Of a stretch of DNA of 64,000 nucleotides, positions 11,849-24,340 are shown piece by piece. Location: the NCBI GenBank assembly GCA_963920525.1, contig OY986438.1, forward strand, positions 121,992,920 through 122,056,919, in the 5' to 3' direction. The notes below the pieces were generated by a model that was not told where the DNA came from, ran no database searches, and saw only the letters and a list, made by a program, of their open reading frames with translations. Origin of the DNA: Dichetophora obliterata (Eukaryota > Arthropoda > Insecta > Diptera > Sciomyzidae). The stretch's first letter is position 1, and every line of letters starts with the position of its first letter. A program made the translations under genes and the position numbers.

Positions 11849-12914
11849 CAGTTCCTTCTTCCTAATACAAAAAATGATTGCATACAACCAATACTACAGT
11901 CGAAACGCTAGGGAAAAAATTGGTGTGTTTTGGAGAGCCCCAATGTAGGATCCTAGGATTAAAAACATTTGAAATAATTTTAAAAACACGTTCAAATTGA
12001 TTTAAGAAATCATAAACTAGCTCTTTCTTTTTAGTGTTTACATTAAAATAATCCATGTCAAATTCATCGCAAACGAGCCTCCACACCAAGTTCAACTTCA
12101 ACAAAAATCGTTGATATGAGTTAAGTAAATCAAATGATATGAATATTAATGTTGATAAATTTAACTTTAAGCAGTTATTGCCAAAAGCTATGACCAAATG
12201 CTATGCTACAACAAATTAAAGAAAAATACTGTTATAATCGATCGACTATAAAACTTAATAGTTGTTTTTGTTTTGCGACAAAGTAGCAGCACAGTTCTTA
12301 TCTTTAAGAAACAAAGAAGTTTTTCGGAGCCTTACTTGATAGAAGATTAAGTGTAAAAAACACAGCGTTTTGCGTTAAATGCATGCTTTTCGGGAAACTC
12401 AAGCCCACATTTTTCTCCTAACTACTCCCTACCGTCTGCGCCATTAGCTAGAAAGCGACTAACCGCGTTATCATTTTAAACGGTCGATTGTAAATCATTA
12501 TTAATTTAAAATATTTAACGAGAAAATAAATGATAATAAAATGAGGCAACCAAGGCAACAAATTTGTTGTTGTTTTTGTTGTTTCAGTTTTGGTTACATA
12601 TACTATCAATTTATGACTGCACGCTTGCAGCTAAAAATCTATTTCAGAAAACATTATGAACAACAACGACGCACTGTGATGCGAAAAGGCATGCTAGACG
12701 GAAAAAATTCGAAATCGAATTTTCACATTCTGGATATGTAAAACTCTTAGTAAATATGCACTGATCTCAGAAATAATTTTTTACATGCCTGCGCTTTCTT
12801 TAGAAGTGATATTTTTGATATTTTTGTACATACATATGCTAGCTTTACTTAATTATATTTTTGAAATATTTCCTTATGTCCAAAAGAGTTGAAAATCGGC
12901 ATACTTCATGACTA
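11849..12914. other. AT-rich sequence, no gene seen
   Basis: Only short low-complexity frames are present, and no domain, splice pattern or paired terminal repeat was recognised. Confidence 0.4.
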
Positions 12915-14010
12915 AGGGCGCTTTTATATTGGCAACTTGTTGCTTTGCCGAACCGAACCGAGAGGAAAAGTTGAAAAATGCTGCACATACAATCATGTGA
13001 AATAAGCTCAAAGTGCATATAGTGCCAGCCGAACAAGCACTTTAAAGCGACTTGTGCGCTGGTATTTGGAATACCGACTGTGGCTTTCGCGCTCGATCGC
13101 ACGTTTGCATGTGTTTAGTTTTTTTATATGATGCTTACTTAGTACTTTTATTAAATAACAAAAAAAAGAAAAAGCAACAAGGAAAACACCAATAAAATAC
13201 AAACATCTCTTTTTGTTTTTTCTTGTGTGCAAAAGCAAGTGTGTATAATGAGCGCACGATAACGCAGTTTTGTATACTTTTTGTATCTATGCGCAAAAAA
13301 AAGATTGTAAGATTAAGTAAGATTAAAAAACAACAAAAATTTTTCTTCTGATCACTTAGTGCAAAAGATCTTTTCCGTTTGTTATCATTTGCGCTTTTCC
13401 GTTTGTTACCAGAAGACAAAAGGTCTTCTTGGCAAAAAAATTTTTCTTCAGATGAAATAATTTCGATTTTAAGTAGTACTTTAAAGACCCACGCAAAAAG
13501 TACACGCTTAAAACAACATATGTATAAAGCACACTTGAGCTGCAACGGTCGCGATCGATTGTGCGTGGAACACAATTACAATATAATATGAAGCGAAACA
13601 AACTGAATTCCTCGAACTCCAACACACGTTGGCGAAACGCAAAGAATTTGCCTTTCTACTAAAAAATAATGAACAAGGCAACAAAAAACAGCAGAAAACA
13701 ATTGCAAAAAAGTCGAAAAAAGCTGGAATACCAAGTTACTTAAAGTGCGTTTCAGCATCGTTAAGAATTTTCGTATCTTCACTTCTTGTCCTCTGGTGTG
13801 AGGAAAGTGAAAAGCATACACGAAAATCACGCGGCTTTTTTAATGCTTCGATTGCAAAAATAAACAACAATAAAAAGTAATGTATACAAACAAACCCAAA
13901 ATAGTGAAAAACCAGCTGCAACAAGTCAGTGGCTGAAAGCGCGCACTATACGCACTACCAGATGCTTTTAGCTTGGCGCGCTTTCAGCTCGGCTCGGCAA
14001 AATGCGCCCT
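12915..14010. mobile_element. TIR element A of the TTGCTTTGCCGA family
   Basis: It begins AGGGCGCTTTTATATTGGCA with TTGTTGCTTTGCCGAACCGA just inside, and ends GCTCGGCAAAATGCGCCCT. Internal sequence (about 13650-13990) recurs in element B at 15005-15590, so the two are copies of one family. The several open frames on either strand show no known domain and differ between copies, so they are chance frames. It abuts element B. Confidence 0.7.
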
Positions 14011-14011
14011 A

Positions 14012-15601
14012 AGGGTGCGTTTCTAGTGGCGACTTATTGCTTTGCCGAGCCAAGTTGAAACTCAAAAACGTATGGGAGTGAAAGAGAACGCAAGTCATGC
14101 ATCTTTTTTGTTCCAATCCATGTTTGAGTTTCAGCTCAGCTCGGTTCGGTCGTTTATAGTGGCAACCTGTTGCTTTGCCGAACCGAACCGAAAGGGAAAG
14201 CTGAAAAACGCTGCACATACTATCATATGAAATAAGCTCAAAATGCGTATAGTGCCAGCCGAACAAGCAGCTTAAAGCAACTTGTGCGCTGGTATTCAGA
14301 GTGCCGATTGTAGCTTTCTCGCTCGCTCGCACGGTTTGCATGTGTTAAGTATTATTTTACACGATAGTTACTTATTATTTTCATTAAATAATTTTCGTGG
14401 TATCAAATGCAAGTGGGTGAAAAAATCAAAATTAGCGATCAGTAGCTTTTGTTTTATTCTAAATTTGTTGTGCAAAAATCAATCATTTGACATCAATCTC
14501 TTTTATGTGTATGCAAAATATCAAAATAATTAGATGTTGGTCAATAAAGCCATGAACGAGTCTGTGTCCTGCATACAAACAAACATTTACTAACACACAT
14601 GTATAATTTATTGATGTTCAATGATTGACCGTGTAAGGTCCGTGTAAGGAGTAAGGTTCAATAATTGTCGAGTTATATAATTCATAAACAAAAATTAAAT
14701 ATGTCTTAAAATAATCAAACTTAAATATTCAATATCATTCAAATGGTGAAGTTTACGGAAAAAATATGGGATTACTTTTTTGTAGAGCATTAAATTTCCT
14801 ACAAAATTCTTGGAAAACATTTTTCTGTACAATCAATTAATGATGGATGAGGAATGAATTTTTTTCTATTGGACTGAGAAAAAAAAACTGCGATGCGGAG
14901 CATCTTCCTATTAAAATTAAGAGCTCATATTCGGTGAGATTTTTTAAGGTAGCAACCATTTTTCCGTCTCACAAAAATAATTGATTTTTTGACCCACCCT
15001 AAGCATCAAGGCAACAAAAAAACAGCACAAAACAATTGCGAAAAAGTTGAAACAAGCTGGAACAGCAAGTGACTTAAGGCTACTTACAGTGGCTTAAAGT
15101 GCGTTCCAGCATACTTTTTTACGTTTTCGTCTCTTGACTTGTTGTCCGCTGGTTTGAGGAAAGCAAGAAGCACACACGAAATCACATGACTTTTCTGATG
15201 CTTCAATTGCAAAAATAAACAAAAATAAACTTAATCAAGCAGGTTCTGCATTTCACTTCCGAGTTAAAGTGAAATTTAGTCATAATTGAATCCGATATCA
15301 CATTTTTCGTTTTGTATTAATTGATGTATTTAATTTATCAATATAACTGTATTAACAAAAAAAGTGAAATTTAGACAATCAAATATGTATCGTAATCAAT
15401 TATGATTCAATTTCACTTTCACTCGGAAGTGAAATGCAGAACCTACCTGAATATATACAAACAAACCCACAGTAGTCAAAAAATCATCTGCAACAATTCA
15501 GCGTCGATAAGAGCGCAATATACGCGCTACCAGCTGTTTTTAACTTGAAGCACTTTCGGTTCGGCTCGGCAAAGCAACAAGTCGCCACTATGAACGGCCC
15601 T
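14012..15601. mobile_element. TIR element B of the TTGCTTTGCCGA family
   Basis: The left end AGGGTGCGTTTCTAGTGGCG and the right end CGCCACTATGAACGGCCCT are inverted over about 39 bp, including CTTTGCCGAGCC. Inside, at about 14155-14400, a second left end of the family (TTTGCCGAACCGAACCGAAA) repeats element A's start, so B is composite. Its right part is interrupted by a 204-bp MITE (15241-15444) compared with the equivalent place in A (near 13878). Confidence 0.7.
15241..15444. mobile_element. 204-bp MITE nested in element B
   Basis: The ends AGGTTCTGCATTTCACTTCC and GGAAGTGAAATGCAGAACCT are perfect inverted repeats of at least 20 bp. AGTGAAATTTAG and ATTTCACTT extend the pairing imperfectly. 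Comparison with element A shows that the flanks (AAAATAAAC and ATACAAACAAACCC) are contiguous where this MITE is absent. Confidence 0.85.
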
Positions 15602-16088
15602 ATGATATGAACTTTTGAAATAAATTCTTTTCTTTAAGGTATATTTTAAAAGGTTGCCGCTATAAAACTGTATTTAGTGTGCGTAAAATGGAAAATTTGG
15701 TAAAACATTTTGCAAAATTTTTTTTATTGAATAACTTATTACTTTTATTTAAAGCCCGGGAGTGCCAAGGTGCACAACTTTTTTTTTAATTTTTTTCCTA
15801 ATATATGATGGTCCTAAAACTGCCTGTTACAGCAGGCTCTGACCGTTTTTTATGAAAGTTATTGAATTTGAGGTCGATGAAACTGTGTGCGGGATAAGAA
15901 TATTCTCAACACGACACACATATTATTACACTGAAAAAAAAATAAATTTCAATATGGAAGTATTAAATAAAAAAAAAATATTTTATTGGAGGTTTTTTTT
16001 TGTAAAAACGAAAAAAATTTGGTAAAACATTTGGTTAATTTTCACCATACTTTTTTGTTTAATCATTATTATGTCTACTTACAGTCTA
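15602..16088. other. AT-rich spacer
   Basis: No gene or paired repeat was recognised between two MITE clusters. Confidence 0.4.
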
Positions 16089-16231
16089 AGGCCGCGTTCA
16101 AATTGAACGCTTTTCGCTGAGCCGAGCTGAAAAATGCATAGGGGTAAAAGAGATGCAAGACTTGCGTTCTCTATTGCTCCAATGTGTTTTCAGCTCAGCT
16201 CAGCAAAAAGCGTTCACAATGAACGCGGCCT
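16089..16231. mobile_element. 143-bp MITE, TIR AGGCCGCGTTCA
   Basis: The arms start AGGCCGCGTTCAAATTGAAC and end CACAATGAACGCGGCCT. The pairing continues through CGCTTTTCGCTGAGC and gives terminal repeats of about 45 bp around a short centre. It is noncoding and directly followed by the tandem units. Confidence 0.8.
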
Positions 16232-16780
16232 AAGGACTCTTTGGCTGAAGCTAATTTTTTTGATCATAGTGTAAGCTTATTCAACGTTTCACAAAGTACC
16301 TTCTTGTGCTTATTGGTGTTTATAGTGTAAGCAAGCGAGATGGAGATACAAGCGCTGAAAAACATTAAAAAAGTAGCTTTATACTCGGTTTCAACTTACA
16401 CTATGAACACTTTGAGCTTTTTCCATATAATTATACACAAAGCGTTTTTCAGCTAAACCTCTCAGCTCAGCAAAAAGCGTTCACAATGAACCCGGCCTAA
16501 GGACGCTTTGGAAGAAGCTGATTCATAAAGCTGCTTTGTCGAGCTCATAGTGTACGCTTATTCAACGCTTCACAAAGAAGCTTCTCATGCTTATTGGTGT
16601 TTATAGTGTAAGCAAGCGAAATGGAGATATAAGCGCTGAAAAACATTAAAGAAGTAGCTTTATACTCGGAGTCAGCTTACACTATGAACACTTTGAGCTT
16701 TTTCCATATGATTATACACAAAGCGTTTTTCAGCTAAACCTCTCATCTCAGCAAAAAGCGTTCACTATGAACGCGGCCTA
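16232..16780. repeat. Two tandem ~275-bp MITE-derived units
   Basis: Two head-to-tail units (about 16232-16500 and 16501-16780) share ATAGTGTAAGCAAGCGA, GCGCTGAAAAACATTAAA and CACTATGAACACTTTGAGC. Each ends CAGCAAAAAGCGTTCAC followed by the GCGGCCTAA-type terminus of the preceding MITE. The array thus consists of repeated element ends, a step from MITE to satellite. Confidence 0.85.
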
Positions 16781-17793
16781 AGAATGCTAAAATGTGCAAA
16801 CTTGTTTTTTAACCTGGTTGACGGTCCTAAAAATTATTTTTATGTTAATTTCAAAACCAGATTTCGACTGTTTTTTTATAGTTGTGATGTTGAGAAATTG
16901 ATCTTGAGATAATTTTGAGGCTCAAGAGTAAATACAAATAAGGATTTATTGAATATGCTTTTTATCAGTTCTGACCCTTAGGTTGATTCCTACCTAGAAA
17001 AGCCCTTTACTAATGTTGGAGAAATGCATCTAGTAGTATTAGTTTTTCTTGTTCCTGCTATGCATCAGAAAGAACAGCAGTGTGACATTCTAGCTTTCAT
17101 CTTATGAATGATGGTTCAACTAGTGAAGAATGATCCGATCCCGAGAGTGATTCTTTGTCATCGTATTTAAGTTAAAAATCACATCAATAATATTGTTAAG
17201 ATATGAAAAAATAAAATAATTTTATAAAGTTAGAAATTTTTCACTTTAAATTTCGTTAACGCAGCTTTTCTTATTTATTAGTTATGGGCAAAAATATATT
17301 TCACATACGTACATGGGAGGTGCTACGCCTACTTTCCCTATCGCACCAAAATTTTGCAAGAATTTTAAAAGTCACATATTAGTTATCTACCGATAAATCT
17401 GTTAGAGTTGCTGTAGTCAATTTTGTTGATGTTGTAATTTATGTTTAATCTTTTCAATTTAAGTTTAGAAATGTTTCAATCCGCATATTTACACAAGAAC
17501 TTGTAAGATAAATCTTCTCACGTAGCTAAACTTTTTGCTCTCAAAACAAGTAATAATTTTAAGAAATTTTTCAGTAGATACTGCTTTGACATGGTTGCTT
17601 GTATTTAACTAATTTTTTTAAATACAATCTTGTGATTTATCTAAAACACATTTTAAAATGATAAATACTTTTTATTTTGTTTTTAATATATTATTAAGAC
17701 CATTTTTTCAGTGTCTAAAGTTTGGTGGATCACAACGAAGTTATGGACACTTATCGCTGGTTTCTAGCCATAAAAGTATTCAACTTTAGGCTT
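16781..17793. other. AT-rich intergenic sequence
   Basis: No gene, RNA or paired repeat was recognised. An ACATGGGAGGTGCTACGCC phrase near 17310 resembles one near 19740 and is probably a degraded dispersed repeat. Confidence 0.35.
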
Positions 17794-17797
17794 TTAA

Positions 17798-18897
17798 CCC
17801 TTAACGGCCACACAAGTGATTTTTAACTCCAAAAAATTCATGGACATTCTGAGACATGTTTTTCAACTTCTGGTATGGTTTACAAGAGCCAATATCAAGA
17901 TAAACAACAAAAAGTTATACATGCGTAAAGTCATGGGAAAATATGTTTTTAGAAAAACAAATCATTACTCGATCAGTATTCAAATTAAAGGGCTAACAAT
18001 TTAGGATGAGGCGCTCAATACATAGCACAAGAATAAAAATACTATGCTGTAGCTGCTTTTTTAAATAACTATATTTATTTTGCAGAATGAAAATGACAAA
18101 AAATTAAAAATAACAAAACTTGAAATACCGTCTAAAGTAATGGTAAAATTTGTTTCTTTATTTTGTCAAAATTTTGTTAAATTATAATTACTTATAGGAT
18201 AAAATTATCTAATGATTTGAATAATATAAATTGACTACGTGCGTAAAAAATATACGCATGAGATACATTAAGGGCCAATTTTTCAGTGCATGCTTGAAGT
18301 CTAGTTAAATTAAACCGAGCTTAACTTACCAAAATCAGACGTTTAAACTCGGTTTAGGCAAAAAAGAAACACATTATATGATAATTTAAGACAAATTTAC
18401 CATCAACGAATGCTAAAATATCTAGTCAAGATTTCTTAAACGTCCAATTTTGGTGAGTTAAGCTAGGTTTAATTTGACTAAAGTTTAAACTCGTACTGAA
18501 AAATTGGTGCTTACTATTATACATTATTTTATTCTACATAAAAAAAATACGGTTCCTTCATAAATATTGTTGAAAAATTATATGAAATATATTACAATAT
18601 TATTTACTTGCCATTTTGATCTCCTGATACGAAAAATCCGTTGATACAAAAAAAAAAACTTCACTAATTGGCTGTTGCGGCCACTCTGAGTAGATTAAGT
18701 ATCCCAACTTCAAAAATTCATCGTTCGTACCTCTACTTAGTCATACTTTTTTCTTTCTTCTAAGTACCATGCAAGTAACATACATTTCTCTACAACCTAT
18801 TAATGGTGCGAAAAATATGTTTTTCGTAGTTTTTAATAACTTTAATTAAATTTAATTTGGCCTGGGGTACATATTCACCCCTTGTGGACGCTAAGGG
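17798..18897. mobile_element. piggyBac-like non-autonomous element
   Basis: The element is flanked by TTAA on both sides (17794-17797 and 18898-18901), the target site that piggyBac transposases duplicate. Its ends are CCCTTAACGGCCACACAAG and CTTGTGGACGCTAAGGG, imperfect inverted repeats starting with CCC as in piggyBac elements. The 1.1-kb interior has no transposase. A 62-codon frame at 17816-18004 is unrecognised. A MITE lies inside at 18269-18513. Classification rests on termini and target site only. Confidence 0.7.
18269..18513. mobile_element. MITE nested in the piggyBac-like element
   Basis: The outer ends AGGGCCAATTTTTCAGT and ACTGAAAAATTGGTGCT pair. Further in, AATTAAACCGAGCTTAACT pairs with AGTTAAGCTAGGTTTAATT, giving arms of about 80 bp. 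TA flanks both ends. Noncoding. Confidence 0.75.
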
Positions 18898-18959
18898 TTA
18901 ATAAGAATTTTAAAAAATTGGCTGCGTTACCTACAGACCTGATTTTAACAAACAAAAGA

Positions 18960-19160
18960 TTGAATGCACATTTATACTCCTACGCGTACTACGTTCAGAT
19001 TATATACCTTATATATTTGTCATTCTGTTTGTAACGCCCATACAGAGGCGTAGCAGATATACGGTGTATATATTCTTGATCACAATCATTACTTGAGTCA
19101 ATTTAGTCAAGTCCGCCTCTCTATCTGTGTGTCTGTCTATTCAATTCTGGTTATAATTCG
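18960..19160. repeat. Fragment of a dispersed fly repeat (TATATTCTTGATCA motif)
   Basis: GTATATATTCTTGATCACAA followed by GAGTCAATTTAGTCAAGTCC and then CTGTGTGTCTGTCTAT matches, from memory, a degenerate motif scattered through fly genomes. Its origin is not clear to me and no open frame accompanies it. Confidence 0.4.
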
Positions 19161-19251
19161 ATGCACAAGCTTCTATCTGAAATATTAAGGTCAAGTCCAA
19201 AATTAAGCCAAATCAAATGAAAACCAAACCAACCTTTCTAAAAAAAAATTA

Positions 19252-19522
19252 CAGCCCTATTCTGGCAAAGTGACAATTGTTACCCAGTATTTTTAAAATT
19301 TTCATGTTTTTGTTGTAATTTTTTGATTTCAAAACGAAATTTGATGTTCAAAACACTAAATTTTTAATGAAATTGTCACTATCTAAAACGCAGGTGACAA
19401 TTTTCATCAAAATTTATTAGTTTTGAGCTTCAAATTTTGTTTTAAAATCAAAAAATTCCAACAAACATATAGAAATTTTAAAAATACTGGGTAACAATTG
19501 TCACTTTGCCAGAATAGGGCCG
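19252..19522. mobile_element. PIF/Harbinger-like MITE, TIR CAGCCCTATTCTGG
   Basis: A 271-bp element is flanked by TTA on both sides (19249-19251 and 19523-19525), the 3-bp target site of PIF/Harbinger transposons. The ends CAGCCCTATTCTGGCAAAGT and ACTTTGCCAGAATAGGGCCG are inverted, and pairing continues through GTAACAATTGTCAC and TTTTAAAAATACTGG for about 60 bp. A 34-bp relic of the same terminus lies at 57028-57061. Confidence 0.8.
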
Positions 19523-21346
19523 TTAATGTGTTTACTTGAGATTTCTTTTTGAAATAACTTCTTTATTGTTTCACGTGAGGTTTTGGAAAGAGATGGTCAG
19601 GATTTGTTTTAAGGACACTGATCATTATATAAAAAGTAGGTGTGGCAAACATTTTGTTATTCCAGACACATATTTCAGACTTTTGGCGGAATTTTCATAG
19701 CTGCAATACAAAAAAAAACATAGAGCTTTAATATTTAATGCAACTTTCGTATGGGAGGTGGAAGTGGCAACAAATTTTTTTTATTTACACATATATTTCA
19801 GTTTCTTGAGTCGTTTTAATATACAAATACAACTTCAATACAAAAAACATTCAGCGTTTTAAATGTGTGTGTTGTATTTGTGAGGGAGGTAGGCAAGTTG
19901 AGAGCAGATTTAGAAATTTGTTTAATGTGTTTTTATAGAGCTAATTCCAACCTATATACATACCACATTTCAGTGCTTTACTACGACTTTTTCTATTTTA
20001 TCCCAAACGTTATATGGGATGGAATGAATCACTGTGCGACCCTAACAATAAAATTTTAAAAAAAAACAAGTAGCTTTACAATTTTGAGGAGACACGCTTT
20101 TAAGCATTGTGGTTGTAATTTTATTTACCAATCAACAATAAATATAAAAATAGAACATCTTTGACGAGGTTGTAAGAATAACTAAAAACTTCAATTGAAT
20201 GATGGGAAGCAATAGAACAACAAATGATAAAAAAACAACAAAAGTGCGTATAAAATTTAAAAAATTTCAACGACAGTGGCGCAGGGTGGCAACCTCATTT
20301 TTATTAATTTTTTTTTTCATTTTATTGACTGCAGCCTTTGCTGATAAGGTAAGAAAATAAAGCTGCACAAAACTAAAAAAATATGTAATTGCAAAAGCAG
20401 CAGCAGAAACATATAACCAACAACAAAAATAACGAATCATAAAATTGTCCTGAAATTAAGTCATAACAAAAATAATCTCCACTTTTGGTTCTATCTAAGA
20501 ATAAACACACACACAAACAGACTAACAAACAAGCAGACAGACGGACAAATAAACAAACATAGTTACAACACCAATAACAACAACAAGAAAGCAATATAAA
20601 CAAAAACACATGATAAGAGGAAAAACCATCTCGCAACGAAACATAACCAAAACCTCAACGTGGTGGTGCTGCACCGAACGTAGAACGCAAGCTAAACATA
20701 ACCAGAACCCGTCACGAGATCTTTGAAATGTTACCCTTTGCTTTGTTGTTGTTGTTGGTGGTGTTTCTGTTTATGTTGCTTTTTCAAAGTCAGCAATTGT
20801 TGTAAGTAAAAGTAAAAATATGTACGATACGGATTTACTGCTGTTGCTGTTGTTGGTTTTGCTGCTGCTTGCTCGATGTATTAAAAGGAGCTGCTGTGGT
20901 TTTTTTTTTCATTTTTATTATTTTCCAAAAATAGAAGTCATTCAATCAAGTTCTGAAATGCAATTAGAACTAACTGGAAACCATTTCAAAGAGGCGACAG
21001 TTAGAATCCTTTTAAATTGAAAACCTTGAAGTAGCGTTGCCATATTTTAGTTTTGCATTGCCAATATTGGATAAATTGAAAGACTTGCAAGAAAACTGCC
21101 AATAGTTCAATAATTAGGCAAATATCTTTATAATAATCGTTACGATATATTTTTTTTTAATTTTCAAACGAAATAAAGACTTATCATTTCGATATGGGTA
21201 AGTTGGAATAACCAGTTTGGACCATCGATCGGAATTAAAACATGCTCTTAAGACGCTTTCGTTGAAGTTTTCACTACCTTTTTTTTTGCAAAAGTGAAAC
21301 TCGGTGACCCCTTCTTAAACATTTTTTAAAAGTAGTGAAATTGGCG
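19523..21346. other. Intergenic sequence rich in CAA/TTG repeats
   Basis: No exon was recognised. Several simple stretches of (CAA)n/(TTG)n and CACACA type occur at 20370-20640 and 20735-20870. The open frames across them (leucine- and cysteine-rich) are low-complexity by-products. Confidence 0.4.
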
Positions 21347-21354
21347 CTCATGAT

Positions 21355-23283
21355 CAGGGTTGCCACTTGTAAAATAATTTAGTTACCAAAATTTGATCAA
21401 AAAGTTACCAAAATTAAATAAAAATTAATTAAATAAACAAACATTTTTTAAAGTAAGAAAATCAATAAAATTATAATTTTTGTTAATAAAAAAATGTATT
21501 CAACATTAAAATACTTAAAATTAATAAACAGAAATAGTGGTAAAATAAATTTAGTAATATTATTAAGTATTACAATTTTCTTGTTTAAAATTTCTTATTT
21601 TTAATAACTAAAAATCAAAAAATAAGTAAAATTCATAAACTCATATACTTATAGAAATGAGACGTATATCTTTTTTATTTGAATTAGATAAAAACATATA
21701 TAGACAAAGTACAACTTTTTTCTTGTTTAAAATTTATTTATTATATTAATATAAAAACCACAAATTAGTAATAAATTCAGGTAAACGTAATTTTTTTGTC
21801 ACAAAACAAAACAAAAAAAATTGTAAATTAATAGTATAAAAATGAGATCCTTATCTTTTATTGGCAATGAATATTGATTTTAAGAAAGTAAATGAATAAA
21901 TACAAATATATGGCATTTAATGCTTTAAAAAATGATCGGTTTCCTCAAGTTTAAATTTTAATCATTTTTTAATAACTAAAAATTAGAAACTACACAGTTC
22001 GTTTGTTTTATAGGATATCAATTCTAACTACGGGCACTGATTTTAAATAAAAGGAAACTTTTTCACCATCACCTCTAGTTAAGGAGTTATGAAAAAATAT
22101 GATATACAATTCTTTTTCCAATAACTGCTCCTAAGCGCAAACTCTTGCAAAGTATTTAAAGCTTTTGCTGGTATCTTTTTACGTTTTAGAAAAACATATT
22201 GTGAAGGAAACGAAAATTTTATTAAATTTATTCAAAGCAATTTTAAACGGCTGGAAAACCCTAATTTTTCAGTAAGTTACTTTAGAAATTTTTTCTATAA
22301 ATTTTTCATGTAATCAATTTTCGTGTATATATCTGGAATTATCCACAATATCTGCAAAGGTCAAATGAATGCTTAAACTTCAAAGACAAAAGATATTTTT
22401 AAGATTGAGACATTTCACTGTAGCAAATATGTTTATTATAAAAAAGTTTTAAAATTTATGATTTTCAAGGCCATTATCTTCAAAACAAAAGCTGAAAAAA
22501 ATTGTTTACAAAAATGTTTAGACCTAATCAGCCGTATTATGAATAACTTTTCAAGTGGAATTGAAAAAGAGAGTTTTCATTATTAACATAAACCTCAAGA
22601 ACATTCACGAAACTTAACAAGAAGAAAAATATTCAGGAAAAAATAACTTAAAAATGTCCAAAATGTTCTAGAGCTTTATCTTAAAAACCAAAACTCCCTT
22701 TTTCGATTACGCGTGAAAAATTAAGCATGATAGGGCTGAATATTTCTTAATCAAAGCTGTCAAATACGATCGAAATTGACTGATGCAGTTTAAAGATATT
22801 ATTCTGTAACTCCTAACTAGAGCTGATGGCGAAAAAAATCTCAATTTTAAATCTAAAAATCTCCTTCTGGTGACCACATATAATGAGGTTTGTCTCTCAT
22901 TTCGTAGAGTTCCTTTGAAATCATTATGCTATTTATTGTATTAAAACCCAACTTTTTTTGTAGCTTCGTTTTTATAAGAGACTTCTTTGTTAACGTTAAA
23001 TTTCAAAATTGGAATATTTTGACATGATTCGCAATATTTTCAGATGATGCGTTCGGAAAACTTAGAGAAATGTTCAATACAAAACATAAAGTTTATGCTG
23101 CACTAAAAAATGTTTAATGTAATATTAAATTCAATTTTTTATGTAAACCTTGCAAACTGATTATTTTGAATTGTTTGGAAAAACTAAAGAAAAAAGTTAC
23201 CAAAACTATAAAAAAATTAGCAAACTACCAAGTCAAAAATTATCTACCAAATTTGGTAATTAATTACCAAACTGGCAACCCTG
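21355..23283. mobile_element. hAT-like non-autonomous element, TIR CAGGGTTGCCA
   Basis: CTCATGAT occurs directly before (21347-21354) and directly after (23284-23291), an exact 8-bp duplication as made by hAT transposases. The ends CAGGGTTGCCACTT and CTGGCAACCCTG are inverted. Just inside both ends the motif TTACCAAA recurs several times, which is the subterminal repeat pattern expected for transposase binding. The 1.93-kb interior has no transposase. It contains an inverted pair near 22056-22090 and 22798-22838, so a further element may be nested. Confidence 0.85.
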
Positions 23284-24340
23284 CTCATGATACTAATTTT
23301 CAAATCAAAAATTCTGAAAATCTGTGCGTTACGATTTTTTGTTAAGCATATCAAATGAAAGGTGATTAAACCACCTTTGTAACGATATATAGCTTATAGG
23401 GGCACAGTTAAGACTTTTAATTGATCAGATTTTGAGAATTTTTGATTTGAAAATTAGTATTACTAGTACTTCAAATCAAAAGTAAAACTCGTACTTTGCA
23501 AATAAAACGAATTTAATTTCCTCCTAAAAGTTAAATTCGTACTTTGTAAAAAGAACGAATTTAATTTTCTACCAAAAGTAAATTTCGTACTTTGCAAAAA
23601 ATTTCCTCCCAAAATGAAAATCGTCCTCAGCAAAAAGTACGAATTTAACTTTTTGCGGAACAAAAAATTTGGTTTGAGTCTTTGCTAAGTTAGCGTCGGA
23701 TTGACGAATTTAGCTTCACGCTCTTATATTTATTTATATGACCATAAAATAAGACTAAATGCATCTTAGACAATAACTCAGTTTGGGTACTTTCGTTCAA
23801 TTAAACACAGCTTTTCCTTTTCTCAATAGATTTTCTACAACAATATCTTATTTTTTTTCTGAAAAGTACAGGCTTTAAGTAAAAAATATCAAAACTAAAA
23901 AAATATATTGATTTCTTAACAAAATTTGCAATTAGTTTTTTTTTTTTAATTTTTCTGAAAAACACGAAAAATCTTAAAAAATTTCATTTATTTCACCGAA
24001 ACTAAACGTTGAATCAAAAAATAACTTAGGCATTGTTTGAAGGGAATTTTACTAGCTTTAAATTGATATATTATTTGTTTGATAATTGTAGTTGGTCCTG
24101 GAGATATATGCTATTATGTGGTACCAACTTATTTTTTTCGATATCTCGCAATATCTTGAAAACCGAGTGACAGAAAAAAAATAATGACATTTTCGGAAGC
24201 ACCGACCAATTTTACATTAGAAATTGATATTGGCATTTAATGTACATATTCTGGCTGCAAGCCAATGTAATTAAAGCACTTTCCCAACGATTTAAAAAAA
24301 AATTTTAAAAGTAGTGTTTGGTACGAGAATATGCTGATGA
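23284..24340. other. Sequence between hAT-like element and MITE
   Basis: It contains a small hairpin element (CTAATTTTCAAATCAAAAAT at about 23294 paired with its complement at about 23438-23460) and the tandem repeat listed separately. No gene was seen. Confidence 0.4.
23463..23650. repeat. ~55-bp degenerate tandem repeat
   Basis: About three units each contain AAATTCGTACTTTG(C/T)AAA and ACGAATTTAATTT. On the minus strand they give a repeated peptide (FRRKLNSFYLQST-like), which is a repeat artefact and not a gene. Confidence 0.7.

Noticed and set aside
12845..14341. Many overlapping frames of 60-146 codons on both strands
   Set aside because: They lie inside TIR elements, differ between the two copies of the family and show no domain or codon bias.
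20373..20636. Cysteine- and leucine-rich minus-strand frame
   Set aside because: Low-complexity translation of CAA/CACA-rich DNA, no domain.
23463..23663. Minus-strand frame with repeated FRRKLNSFYLQST units
   Set aside because: By-product of a ~55-bp noncoding tandem repeat.
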